Positions 34,501-44,481 of a DNA stretch of 64,000 nt are shown in pieces; position 1 is the first letter of the stretch; each line of letters starts with the position of its first letter. Both the position numbers and the translations under genes were made by a program. The stretch comes from Arachidicoccus ginsenosidivorans (lineage in GTDB: Bacteria; Bacteroidota; Bacteroidia; Chitinophagales; Chitinophagaceae), in assembly GCF_007971385.1 (NCBI RefSeq), contig NZ_CP042434.1, forward strand, positions 744,001 to 808,000, given 5' to 3'. The notes beneath the pieces were generated by a model. It was not told the origin of the DNA and ran no database searches. It worked only from the letters and a program-made list of their open reading frames with translations.

Positions 34501-35583
34501 TTATAGCGGTGATAGCCCATGTTGTTGCAAAAGATGATCAATCACAACAGGCCTTCCTGTTCTAAGGGACGCATCCATCGCCTGCAAAACGGCCACCGTA
34601 CCGATAGCCTCTTCCATATCAGGATAAGCAGGCTTATCTTCCAAAATAGCCTGGGCTACATATTCCATATAATTTTGGTACTCTCCTGCATGATGACTCT
34701 TACCTTCAAACCTAAAATAATGCTTTAAGCGGTGCTCCCAGGTCTGGATCAGCTCCTTGCCCTCCTTATTGGTAATTGCATAGCGCAAATCCATATAATC
34801 CCCCTGACTACATCCATGGGTCCCTCTAAGAATACAACTCATTTCGCTGTCTCTGGTAACTGGTTGTACAGGCCCTGTATAACAGCCACTGACCCTGGCG
34901 ACACGGCCATCTTTGGCCTTAAAAATAAAATGCATGGTATCTTCATGATGCAATCCACCGGCTTTGCCATTTTGACTCAGCATGCCATAGCCCATAACGG
35001 AGTCCAGATGAGGTAAATACCAACGAATAAAATCCACCGGATGACTAAGCCCACCATAGAGCCATTTAAATGCATCCTGCAATGCCCATGGCTTTTCCAA
35101 AAACCACCGGTGATCCGCATGATAATAAGCCTCAATTGTTATTAATTCACCAATCTCTCCCGCCTCAAAATCTTTTCTTTGCTGACGCATGGGTTCAAAA
35201 AACCGCGAGCTCTGTCCAACGAAACAACGCAAACCGGTTTTACGCCCCAGCGCTAATAACGGCTTCGCATCTGTTAGATTATCAATAAAAGGTTTGGTAC
35301 AGATAACATGTTTGCCTGCCTGTAGCGCTTGGGTTACATGGGCTGCATGTAAATGATCCGGCGTATAGATAGCGACGATATCTACCGCAGAATTCGCTAA
35401 CAAATCGGCATAGCTGGTCGTATAGCTATGAAATCCAAATTCTTCCGCCCGATGCCGGCACACCTGTTCATTTAGATCGCAAACCATAACCAGGTTTAGT
35501 AGTGGACTATTTAACGCTGCAGACATTGCACTTCTCCCCTCACCAAGACCTAATATGCCAATGCCTAGTTTTTTATGTTGCAT
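34501..35583 (-). CDS. Gfo/Idh/MocA family oxidoreductase
   Basis: An intact 360-residue cytoplasmic enzyme. The nucleotide-binding motif is GILGLGEGRS (near residues 8-17), the substrate-binding triad lysine is in CTKPFIDN in place of EKP, and YTPDHLHAAHVTQAL is characteristic. The C-terminal sheet includes HHEDTMHFIFKAKDGRVARV and DKPAYPDMEEAIGTV. It should oxidise or reduce a sugar or sugar acid with NAD(P). It lies between the beta-helix GH141-like gene and the SSS symporter, which fits processing of the imported sugar. It differs clearly from the Gfo/Idh/MocA gene at 9707. Confidence 0.88.
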   Translation of the reverse strand: MQHKKLGIGILGLGEGRSAMSAALNSPLLNLVMVCDLNEQVCRHRAEEFGFHSYTTSYADLLANSAVDIVAIYTPDHLHAAHVTQALQAGKHVICTKPFIDNLTDAKPLLALGRKTGLRCFVGQSSRFFEPMRQQRKDFEAGEIGELITIEAYYHADHRWFLEKPWALQDAFKWLYGGLSHPVDFIRWYLPHLDSVMGYGMLSQNGKAGGLHHEDTMHFIFKAKDGRVARVSGCYTGPVQPVTRDSEMSCILRGTHGCSQGDYMDLRYAITNKEGKELIQTWEHRLKHYFRFEGKSHHAGEYQNYMEYVAQAILEDKPAYPDMEEAIGTVAVLQAMDASLRTGRPVVIDHLLQQHGLSPL

Positions 35584-35593
35584 GATATTTAAA

Positions 35594-37699
35594 TTAATTT
35601 TTATCCTTTATACTGATGACAGGCACTGGTTGCACCGGCCAATTGCCATCCGCTATCTTTTCATTTAGTAAATATTGATAGTTTGCCGTAAGCCCCGCAT
35701 TTTGTTTAATGGAATCCGCCACCTGAGGCCCGTTATTTTCCAGGCTATTACCTGGTCCATTGGCATTTTTCATCACTTTTAAGGCAGGACACCAGTTGTT
35801 TTTAATGGTAATATAGGAAGAGCCCTCGTCCAAATAAAAATAGAACCAGTGGTCTGGATCATGCGGGTAGGGCGCCTTATAAATTGAATCAATATAATTA
35901 CCTTCAATCACGGTTCCTGGCTGGGCCGATAAGGTATATAAACCACCTACATCGTACATTCTTTTGCCATAATGCGTGACTTTATTGTCCAGAATCTGAT
36001 TTTCTGAAAGTGCACTGATTTTCCTGGTCCACCCCCAGCCAACACAAATGCCTGAATACGATACATCAGACACTTCATTGTGTGCAATATAGAGATTATG
36101 TACATAGCCTGCACTGATGCCCACACATCCCCAATCTTCATTAGCAGCGTCCGTTACCAAATTATTTTCAATGGTATCAAATTGGCAAATATCAGCCGGA
36201 TTGACTGGGTTATACGGCAGATGCGTTTCCTGATTTTCTGGAGAATAAGTCCCCACCTGAACCCCTGTTCCGCCAATATCTTTAAATAAATTTCCCAGGA
36301 CCACACTTCCTTTAGTACCGATGACCAGATCCAGTCCTGTGGAGGCCATATGCTGAAAACTGCAATCTTCAATTATTGCATTTTGGGTATAATACAACTG
36401 AACTCCGCCAGGTGGCCGGCCGATCCAGGCCTGATTTTCCAAAGAACGCTTCTCAGGCGTCCCTGGTCGCTGTAGCTTATAAGCCTCCTTAAGAAACATG
36501 CCGGCCTGCAGCGCTACATGGCCTTTATTTGAAGGTCTGAGCCAGGTGCAGTAGCGAAAATCAATCCCTGATAACTGGATATTATTAACCGTTGCCTCCG
36601 GGGTGCCTTCCACATTTAATACAGCGGTCAAAAATGGAAATATGACCTTAGCCAGTGATAAGTCTTCCCCTTTTCTGGGCAAATAATACAGTCTTTGTCT
36701 GCCCCGGTCAAAGTACCATTCACCGGGCGCATCTAAAAAACAAGGCGCATTAGATAGATAAAAAGCAGAGTTTCCGGTTTTGGTAGAAAGCCAGGGCGCA
36801 GGCCAGGGGTGCTCCGACTCAATCTTTGACTCCGGTTGCATAAAATATAACTGCACACTGTCTCCCCTAACTTTAGTCAGGCGAATGCGCAGATTAGCGA
36901 TTGCCCACCACTGGTGAATCAGCATTTCCATGCCGACGGCCTGTGCGGGATTAAAGCCTGCAGGTTTGGGTATCCAACAAGACTGCTGCTTATGGTCCCA
37001 TGAAAAGATGCGCTGCATGGGCCGTCCATAACTGCCCCCATTAATAGATTCCGCACGGATGGCTTTGTGACCGTTTACCCAAAGTTGCCTGAAATCAATT
37101 GCTGTCCCTAACTGACCCGGCACCTCTGCCACATAGATATTAGGCGCTGCTCCTTTAGGGAAAGCTGCATACATAGGGTCATGAGGGTTTATTTTTTGCC
37201 AGCCAGTAACGGATCTACCGCCACTGATCACCGCTTTACCCTTATGAACAGCAGCGATTCTGGTCGGCGCATTATCACTCCCGCCATCCTCCGGACGAAT
37301 CCGAAGGGTGGTTTCAGGTTGATACACCCCATCTTCCAGTAATATCTGAATCCCTTGCAACTGGCCATCAGGCAACCTGTTTAGTTTTAACCTACGCGCA
37401 TTTCTTGCCTTTCTGATCGCAAAGGCGACGGTTCTCAAAGGCGACACAGCTGTTCCTGAGTTTGCATCATCTCCCTTAGGAGATACGTACAAAGTATACC
37501 AGTTACCCTTGACAGCATTTTTTAGTGAAGCTATATTTGCTTGCTGCAACGGCTTTGCATAACTTACTGATGTACCGGCAAAACTACACAGACAGCCCAT
37601 AAGGCAGATCGCAGTAACTGTCCGTAATTGTGGCTTATTTTTTTTACGTTTAATAAGGCCGGTATATTTAAAAATAATATGGAAAGTACGTCTATTCAT
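35594..37699 (-). CDS. Right-handed beta-helix glycoside hydrolase, GH141-like
   Basis: An intact 701-residue exported protein (signal ending SVSYAK). It begins with the common YVSPKGDDANSGTAVSPLRT motif of beta-helix carbohydrate enzymes, followed by repeated helix rungs (AIIEDCSFQHMASTGLDLVI, NLYIAHNEVSDVSYSGICVG, TVIEGNYIDSIYK). This matches GH141 and related families. In Bacteroides thetaiotaomicron a GH141 enzyme removes alpha-L-fucose in rhamnogalacturonan II. I see no feature that proves GH141 over neighbouring beta-helix families. It is 10 bases from the oxidoreductase gene and 44 bases from the esterase gene. Confidence 0.7.
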   Translation of the reverse strand: MNRRTFHIIFKYTGLIKRKKNKPQLRTVTAICLMGCLCSFAGTSVSYAKPLQQANIASLKNAVKGNWYTLYVSPKGDDANSGTAVSPLRTVAFAIRKARNARRLKLNRLPDGQLQGIQILLEDGVYQPETTLRIRPEDGGSDNAPTRIAAVHKGKAVISGGRSVTGWQKINPHDPMYAAFPKGAAPNIYVAEVPGQLGTAIDFRQLWVNGHKAIRAESINGGSYGRPMQRIFSWDHKQQSCWIPKPAGFNPAQAVGMEMLIHQWWAIANLRIRLTKVRGDSVQLYFMQPESKIESEHPWPAPWLSTKTGNSAFYLSNAPCFLDAPGEWYFDRGRQRLYYLPRKGEDLSLAKVIFPFLTAVLNVEGTPEATVNNIQLSGIDFRYCTWLRPSNKGHVALQAGMFLKEAYKLQRPGTPEKRSLENQAWIGRPPGGVQLYYTQNAIIEDCSFQHMASTGLDLVIGTKGSVVLGNLFKDIGGTGVQVGTYSPENQETHLPYNPVNPADICQFDTIENNLVTDAANEDWGCVGISAGYVHNLYIAHNEVSDVSYSGICVGWGWTRKISALSENQILDNKVTHYGKRMYDVGGLYTLSAQPGTVIEGNYIDSIYKAPYPHDPDHWFYFYLDEGSSYITIKNNWCPALKVMKNANGPGNSLENNGPQVADSIKQNAGLTANYQYLLNEKIADGNWPVQPVPVISIKDKN

Positions 37700-37743
37700 G
37701 ATTATTCATGGTTATGCCTGTCTGTTCATTTTTATTCAACAAT

Positions 37744-39248
37744 TTACTTATTAGTCATTTGCGCCTTCTTTTTCGCAATAGCCATCTCCTGGTTATAGAC
37801 CCGAACCAGGTTATCATACCCTTTTATGGCATCTGAGGGCAAATCCTCGCCATGTGGCCCAAATGCATACATCGCTTCTTTGGGCTCAATATGCACAAAG
37901 GATTCATCTATTAGACCACGCTTAGATTCAATGCGCGTCAACGGCAGGTGAAAATATTTACTGACAAAACGGTAAAGAGCCTGCCTTTTTGATGGGCCAT
38001 AATCATGAGACTCTTTTGGCAGGTGCACATTGGAAACAAGTTGCTTTGCGCCAAAATAGCCATACACCTTTTGCAGATAAGGAAAGTCGTGTTCAGGCAT
38101 ATACCTGGTCCAGTCGTGCCCATCGGAGATGAGTAGTTGTGGATGAGGGGCGGCCATGGCCGCCAGTTCAACGTTATCCGTTCCGCCGCCACACTCGTGA
38201 ATACCCCGGCCGCTCTCGCAAGGGCAACCACCATAGAAAAAAGAAGAGACTGCTACGACGGGCGCGCTTAATTTAATGCGTGGATCCATGGCCGCCATCA
38301 GTACTGTATGACTACCGCCGCCTGAGCCGCCACTGATGCCAATGCGACTAGTATCCACCTGTTTTAAAGCGCATACATAATCCAGTAACCGGATTGCGCC
38401 GAGCGTCTGTACGGTGATGGAGAGACTTTTTCGGTGATCCTGCGAGTGAAACTGTAACAGAGATTCCCCCAGGCAAAAAGATCATAACTGATGGCCATGG
38501 CGCCCAACTTGGCCAAAGTAGCACATCTGATCTGGCAATCCTTTCTATACCTTTGATCCGTCCAGTGACCATCAGGGCTTAACATGACCGGTATTTTGCC
38601 TTTAAAGTGCAGCGGCGCATAAATGGATCCATTCAGATATAATCCTGGCAGGATTTCCAGGGCAAAATTCTGCACAGTATAATCCGGATATTTTCTAAGT
38701 GGTGTTAGCAAAACCCGCCGCTTCGGCCGGGCTGGCATGGGAAATAACCCCACCGCCTGATAAAGCTCCGGCCTAATCGAATCCTTTCTTTTCTCCCAGC
38801 TTTCCTTGTCGTGATACTGACTGGCAATGGCATCAAGTGCTGCCCAGCCTTCCTTAACAGGCCACCTGTAATACTCAAAAGCCTTGAGTTCATATTTATG
38901 ATCCCCATCCGGATTTACCTTTAAATCCAGCGGCCCCAGTACCTTTTCAAAAGTCGCCTGCAGGGTCGGCCTGAAACGCCAAAATGCATAAGTCACCCAT
39001 TTATTTTCAACCAACTCAGGCGCATAGCGAATTTTTACCTTAAACCTGGATTCGATTTGGGATAAAACTGTTGTTAAAGGAAGTTTATACAAACTATCCG
39101 TGTTCTGGTTCACATGCTCATACAAAGATTTGGCCGACTGCGCCTGCAGCCTATGCGCCCGACTGCTTATAAAAAACAGCAACATCACGACTGTTACCAG
39201 CCAACCACTTTTCAATGTATGTTTATCAGAACCTGCCATAATTGACAT
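37744..39248 (-). CDS. Alpha/beta-hydrolase esterase with STN-like N-terminal domain, frameshifted at 38466-38470
   Basis: A restored 501-residue exported protein. The signal segment ends RLQAQ. Residues ~55-120 (LPLTTVLSQIESRFKVKIRY, YAPELVENKWVTYAF) resemble the short STN/DUF4974 domain of TonB-system proteins. The rest is an alpha/beta hydrolase of the acetylxylan-esterase group: nucleophile Ser in GISGGSGG (~residue 305), a likely Asp in LLISDGHDW and His in KESHDYGPS. One extra base in the C5 run at 38466-38470 joins AWGESLLQFHSQDH. A relative in the B. thetaiotaomicron rhamnogalacturonan II system is a pectin methylesterase, so removal of methyl or acetyl esters is likely. The start at 39248 is preceded by the sialidase-like gene. 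Confidence 0.8.
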
Positions 39249-39318
39249 TTTAATATTATAAGTACGGTAATTACGGGCTTTAAGACTACCGTGTATTATC
39301 CAGATGATTATTAGCCGT

Positions 39319-40516
39319 TTATTTTTCTGGCACGGGGGAATATACCCTTTTACAGGCGGCCAGATACTATCCTTAATGGGCAAGGTTTTTAGCTGGCCGG
39401 GGTCAATTACAGCATGTTTAATTTTCTTCCTGCGCCAGGTATATACCACGTGAAGCTTGCCATCGCTGGACTGAATAATAGTCGGATAAGAATACTGACT
39501 GATGGGAGAATCCTCCAAAATAGCCGCCGCATCCCAGTTTACCCCGTCTTTGGATACGGCTAGATTGAGCGGTGTTCTGGCACCTTTAGCCTTCCCGGCA
39601 GGTGGAATCACGTGATTATAAGCCAAGGCAAAACTGCCATCTTTTAGCGTAACTGCATCTATTCCCGAATTATTATTGGGAAGTTTGGTTCTGGCCAGTG
39701 GTGTCCAGGTCTGCCCATTATCGCTTGACCAGGACTCCAAAATTGCCCGATCCTTGCTTCTGCAAAGTAGTTGAATACGATGATCAGGATGCACTAAAAT
39801 GGTCGGTTGTATCGCTCCTTGAAACTTGCCGTTATCAATGGGGCCTGTCATGGTCCAGGTTTTGCCAAAATCAGTTGTTTTCTCTATATGCACATGCCAG
39901 CCGTGATCCTCCGTACTGGATGGACAGAGCAAAGTTTTTCCATCTGGGAGTAAAACAGGCTGATTTTTAATGGGTCCTAAAAATCCTTCTGGAAGCGCTT
40001 TAGGTGCAGACCAGGTCAGCCCGTTGTCTTTAGAGCGAATCATCCAACCTTTCCAGGCAGATGGTTTAGGGCCAATTTTATAAAAAAGCAATAAATCACC
40101 GCCTGGGACCTGATATAGTACCGGATTCCAGGTAGGATAACGCAGGGTATCATTTTGAATGCCATTAGCCACCGACACGGGCGCTGTCCATTTACCGTCC
40201 ACTTGCCTGGAAACATAAATTTCTACATCCGGGTTTCTTTCTTTGGTTCCACCAAAAAAGAAACCACCATACCGGCCGGGGTCTCTGCTATAGTGGCAGC
40301 ATGACAGGAAGGAAAAGGTGCGCTGTCATAGATAAATTCATCGGTTACGATGCCATCTTTCCAATACGCCTTTGCCAAATCTGCTTGATTCGCATCTTCT
40401 TTGCCTGAGCTGTTCCCCAATCCGCAGGCAGTAACCATCATAACCACTATCAACACAAACGATAGCTGTGTAATGGCTTTTATCATACCTGTTTTTTTTA
40501 CCCATTTGCTGAACAT
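39319..40516 (-). CDS. Sialidase-like (GH33-type) beta-propeller lipoprotein, two frameshifts
   Basis: A restored 399-residue protein: lipobox VTAC near residue 31, the family opening SCHAATIAETPAG, then FFGGTKERNPDVEIYVSR. Asp-box repeats are SKDNGLTWSAP, TTDFGKTWTM and SSDNGQTWTP, as in six-bladed sialidase folds (BNR_2). Related pectin-locus proteins release keto-deoxy sugars such as Dha or Kdo from rhamnogalacturonan II. Frame is restored by one base in the A6 run at 40254-40259 and one in the G5 run at 39334-39338. The second repair yields the natural end PPVPEK at 39319. Without it the gene falsely fuses to the downstream esterase. Confidence 0.82.
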
Positions 40517-40577
40517 ATATTATATTTTTAAAGTGTTTTATATGTAATCGTTACAAAATAAACGTTCTGTTCCTATT

Positions 40578-41324
40578 TTATTTTTTCTTCTCTGCAGCTT
40601 TAGCTGCTTTCTGTGCCTTTACTATATTGACATAGTTTTTAAAAAGCTGGTGCCAGTTTCGTCCATGCTCATTCAAATATTTTTCATTCTTGGTCTTATA
40701 AATCTCAAAAATCCCAGAAATGGATTTCATATTTTTATAATCGATGGCCTCTTCTCTGGCCTGTCTTAAATTTTTGAGAATCTCAGCAGTCTCCTGGTCT
40801 GTCAGATCAGGAACAATCGCCTGATAGCCTTTTAGGGTAAAAGCCACTTTGCCAACCGTATAGCCGTCTAAGACCTCTCCTACCTGATCTGGGGTCAGGT
40901 AGGCATTTAAGCTATCCATTAATGTTTGATGTACACTGCCAGGCATAGCAGACTGCGCAATCATTCTTCTATCCAGCGCTGTTAGCTTCTCTCCGGTTCT
41001 TGGATTTATGCCTGCAGGCACATCTGTAGCGGGATGGGTTTTATTCCAATTATATACTGCCGTTAAATGCTGCCGGACAAACCCCTTTACTTTTGCAGCT
41101 TTTGACACATCAGTCAGATTAAGCGCACTTACCCATTTATTCGCTTTTTGCTGTATTTTCTGAACTTCTTGCGTCGTAAGTACAGACTGCGCCCTCAGAC
41201 CGCCGGATAGCAAGCCGCAAAGCCCCATAATAAGCAACCCCGACGCCATTAATACTACAGAAAAATGATTGCCGTGAATTTTCGGATTTAAGTATTTATT
41301 TATCATCTTCATTTTTTTCATCAC
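40578..41324 (-). CDS. DUF3826 domain protein
   Basis: A 248-residue exported protein (signal segment ending GGLRAQS) belonging to DUF3826, seen from QQKANKWVSALNLTDVSKAAK, SLNAYLTPDQVGEVLDGYTVGK and DLTDQETAEILKNLRQAREEA. DUF3826 proteins occur almost only in Bacteroidota polysaccharide loci and have no proven activity. The protein is largely helical and ends in a lysine- and alanine-rich tail. It lies between the sialidase-like gene and a GH78 gene. A second family member is at 61376. A sugar-binding or accessory role is a guess from context. Confidence 0.85.
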   Translation of the reverse strand: MMKKMKMINKYLNPKIHGNHFSVVLMASGLLIMGLCGLLSGGLRAQSVLTTQEVQKIQQKANKWVSALNLTDVSKAAKVKGFVRQHLTAVYNWNKTHPATDVPAGINPRTGEKLTALDRRMIAQSAMPGSVHQTLMDSLNAYLTPDQVGEVLDGYTVGKVAFTLKGYQAIVPDLTDQETAEILKNLRQAREEAIDYKNMKSISGIFEIYKTKNEKYLNEHGRNWHQLFKNYVNIVKAQKAAKAAEKKK

Positions 41325-41397
41325 TTTGATTTTTATCTCGTTATTATTAGCTCGTTATTATTATACGTCCCGTTTATAATTTTTAATGCGCCCATGT

Positions 41398-44300
41398 TTA
41401 TTTTGTATCTGCCGAATTTGCCATTCCAGCCATTAATCTCCCCTGAAAATAATACGTACCCGATCCGATTTTTAGTTGAAGATCTTCCCCATTTTGTCCA
41501 GTTCCTTCAAGAGGGCGGCCATCCTGGCTTACCTTTTCGACGCCTTTTGGAAATTTTAATACCGCCTTGGTGCCTGCGGGTATGGACACCTGCCATGTCC
41601 ACTGATCCCTGTTCTTGTTCTTATGCCATTCACTTTTAATAGCACCATAGTCAGACAGGTAAGACGCCTTCACGTACTGTAAACCGCCTTTAATTTGGGG
41701 TGCCAATACTATTTTTTTAAAGCCAGTCTGCAACGGATCGCTTTTGATGCCTGCCTGATTTTCAAACAACCATATCAGTAAATCGCCCAACAGCATCACG
41801 TGATTTTGAGAATTCATAGCAGGATCAGCTGTATTGCCGTTCCAGAGTTCCCAAATAGTCGTGGCGCCATTAGCAGCCATATAACCCCAGCTCGGATAGG
41901 TTCTTTGACTGGCAATTTTCACAGCCAAGTCATTTCGTCCATAGCGGCTAAGGATTCTAAGCAACCATTGAATACCGATAACGCCCGTACTGATATGATC
42001 ATCATAGACCAGGTGCGTCTTATTAACAATACGGCTAAAAACCCTGGGTATATCGGCTTTACTGGTCAACCCAAAAGCTAATGGCAGTAAATTAGCCGTT
42101 ACCGTATTATTGCCATAATATCCACTATCTGCCTTAAAATAACGCTGTTGAAATGCGGTCTTCATTTCCCTGGTGATAGGCCGAAAAAATCCAGTGTCTT
42201 TATCAGCACCTATAAGTAGGGCAAACTTGCTCATAAGCTCAAGATCATGGTAAAAAGTAGCTGTTGCAATCAAGCCTCCAGCCGTAATTTTTGCCGGATT
42301 GCTACTATGAATAACATGCAAGCTGTCGGGTGGGACACACCAGTCACCATAACTATCTTTATCAATTAATCCCCCCTTTACATATTTATGGTGCATATAT
42401 TCTATCCAGAACTTCATGGAGCTATAATGCTTTCTAATGGCAGCCAGATCTCCATATTGCCTGTAGAGCATATCGGTTACGCTTAGAAAAGTGGAGGGCC
42501 AGGTAACGTCATCCTTATAATAGAGCCAGAAATTAGGTGCCACGTCTGGTATGCTGCCAGTCACTAATTGGGCATCCTGGATATCGCTCATCCATTTATC
42601 ATAAAGCAACTGGTTATTGAAGGCAAAACTTTCTCCATATGCCCCCGTTGTTCGGTCACCCAACCAAGGCTGGCGTTCATTGCGTTGCGGGCAATCAACT
42701 GGCATACCTTTATAATTGGATTTAATTCCCCAGACAGCATTTTTATAGATCTGATTAATTGTGGCGTCAGAGCAGCTAAACCAGCCGGTATTATCCAAGT
42801 TATCATATACCACTTCTCCGGTAAAACTTCCTAATAGCTTTTGTATGTTATTTTCGGGGCTGGCTCCTTTTGTATTCGGAAAACCTTGTACTTCCACATA
42901 TCTAAACCCATGATAAGTAAAATGAGGCCTCCAGTCTTCCTTTTCAGCCCCTTTAATAATATACCTATCAGTTGCCCGGGCATCTCGCAGGTTGGCAGTA
43001 TACAACTGAGCTATTCCGCCAGCTGTTTTAGTCAGGCTTTCTGCAAAACGCAGCGTTACTGTATCTCCTCTATGTCCCAGTCCATTTAGATCCATATGAA
43101 TCCAACCAGCCATATTTTGACCCATATCCAAAATGAAACCACCATCTGCAGCCGCCAGGACAGCTACAGGTTTAATCTGCTGCATGACTTTCATAAGTGG
43201 ATTTAACTGAGCGGTCCACTTGCCAGTAGGCGCTGTTACCAATTGGACTGGTCGCCAAACATCTTTTTGCATTATATAACCTGGCTCGTCCCAACCCGTT
43301 AATTCCATCCGCGCGTCATAGCGCTCTCCATCATACTCATTATTATTTCTAATAGGCCCCATGGCCGATAGATGCCAGCTGTCATCAGAGACAACGGAGC
43401 TTACCGTACCATCTGTATATTCAATACGCAGCTGAAAATATAATTTTGGAAATCCAAAGTTGCGCCATTTCCAGGGCTTGTAGTCCTGTCGCATAGCAAA
43501 AAAACGGCCACTGCCCAAAACCACACCAATCGCATTTTGCCCCTGCTTTAAAAGTGATGTCACATCTATCGCGTTATACAGCACCGTTTTGGTATAATCC
43601 GTGGGTGCGGGTGCAAGCACTGCGTCTCCGGCCTTTTTGCCATTAATATGTAGTTCATAAAGCCCCAGACCGCTGATATAGGCAACTGCTGATTTGACCC
43701 CTTTGGTCTCAGTAAATTCTTTTCTCAGGTACCTGGCAGAGAGCACCGGAAATTTGCGCACACTATCCCACAAAAAAGGCTGATCCCATCCAATCCACCT
43801 CCCTTTCCTGTCTGAAAGCTGTAGCATTCCCATGCGCCAACTGGCCACGGAGCTCCAGTCCGAGCGCCCCTCAGTTGTCCAAACGCGTACCCGCCAATAA
43901 ACTTTTTGAAAACTACGTAATGCTTTGCCCTCATAATTGATATGCAATTGCTGATCTGATAACACCCTTTTACTATCCCATAGATCTGCATTGCCTGCCA
44001 ATAGATTGTTTTTGTTACTAGCCACCTGAATCTGATAGGCGGTCTGCCATACATTTTTCAGCTGTTCACCAGCTTTAATCTGCCACCCCAGTTCTGGCTT
44101 AGTCATATCCAGATTTATAGGCGCTTTCTTTTGCGCACAACTTAGCCCATCCACCCAGATAGTTCCACTCTTTTGATAGCGATCGGACTTATTTTGAAAG
44201 TTGTTTTGAATAGGCTTTTGCATCTCAAATACAGATTTCGAAAAGTCAACCCAAACATGAGTAGAAGCTTTTACTCCCTGAGCAAATAAGGTGGTAAGAC

Positions 44301-44439
44301 TCATCAGGGCAATAAATTGCCCCAAACAATTCAATAGCGCCTTGTTAATACCACAGCAAAAAGAGCCACGGCAAAGCTGCGTAAAAGATGCCACATCTAT
44401 ATGCTTAATAGCCCGGTAATATGTTCGACATTTTTTCAA
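41398..44439 (-). CDS. GH78 alpha-L-rhamnosidase
   Basis: An intact 1013-residue GH78 enzyme. A hydrophobic segment (CLGQFIALMSLTTLFAQG) near residues 40-57 is the export signal after a long basic N terminus. Next come beta domains (KVYWRVRVWTTEGRSDWSS; AVAYISGLGLYELHINGKK), the barrel with VDCPQRNERQPWLGDRTTG, which holds the conserved acidic residues, and ATTIWELWNG, then a C-terminal domain. It should release terminal alpha-L-rhamnose from pectin side chains. Its catalytic segment matches the family better than that of the 30584 copy. It lies 42 bases downstream of a GH2 gene. Confidence 0.92.
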   Translation of the reverse strand: MKKCRTYYRAIKHIDVASFTQLCRGSFCCGINKALLNCLGQFIALMSLTTLFAQGVKASTHVWVDFSKSVFEMQKPIQNNFQNKSDRYQKSGTIWVDGLSCAQKKAPINLDMTKPELGWQIKAGEQLKNVWQTAYQIQVASNKNNLLAGNADLWDSKRVLSDQQLHINYEGKALRSFQKVYWRVRVWTTEGRSDWSSVASWRMGMLQLSDRKGRWIGWDQPFLWDSVRKFPVLSARYLRKEFTETKGVKSAVAYISGLGLYELHINGKKAGDAVLAPAPTDYTKTVLYNAIDVTSLLKQGQNAIGVVLGSGRFFAMRQDYKPWKWRNFGFPKLYFQLRIEYTDGTVSSVVSDDSWHLSAMGPIRNNNEYDGERYDARMELTGWDEPGYIMQKDVWRPVQLVTAPTGKWTAQLNPLMKVMQQIKPVAVLAAADGGFILDMGQNMAGWIHMDLNGLGHRGDTVTLRFAESLTKTAGGIAQLYTANLRDARATDRYIIKGAEKEDWRPHFTYHGFRYVEVQGFPNTKGASPENNIQKLLGSFTGEVVYDNLDNTGWFSCSDATINQIYKNAVWGIKSNYKGMPVDCPQRNERQPWLGDRTTGAYGESFAFNNQLLYDKWMSDIQDAQLVTGSIPDVAPNFWLYYKDDVTWPSTFLSVTDMLYRQYGDLAAIRKHYSSMKFWIEYMHHKYVKGGLIDKDSYGDWCVPPDSLHVIHSSNPAKITAGGLIATATFYHDLELMSKFALLIGADKDTGFFRPITREMKTAFQQRYFKADSGYYGNNTVTANLLPLAFGLTSKADIPRVFSRIVNKTHLVYDDHISTGVIGIQWLLRILSRYGRNDLAVKIASQRTYPSWGYMAANGATTIWELWNGNTADPAMNSQNHVMLLGDLLIWLFENQAGIKSDPLQTGFKKIVLAPQIKGGLQYVKASYLSDYGAIKSEWHKNKNRDQWTWQVSIPAGTKAVLKFPKGVEKVSQDGRPLEGTGQNGEDLQLKIGSGTYYFQGRLMAGMANSADTK

Positions 44440-44481
44440 AGGATCACTAACATTCTTTTCATAAATATTTTTACAACTATT

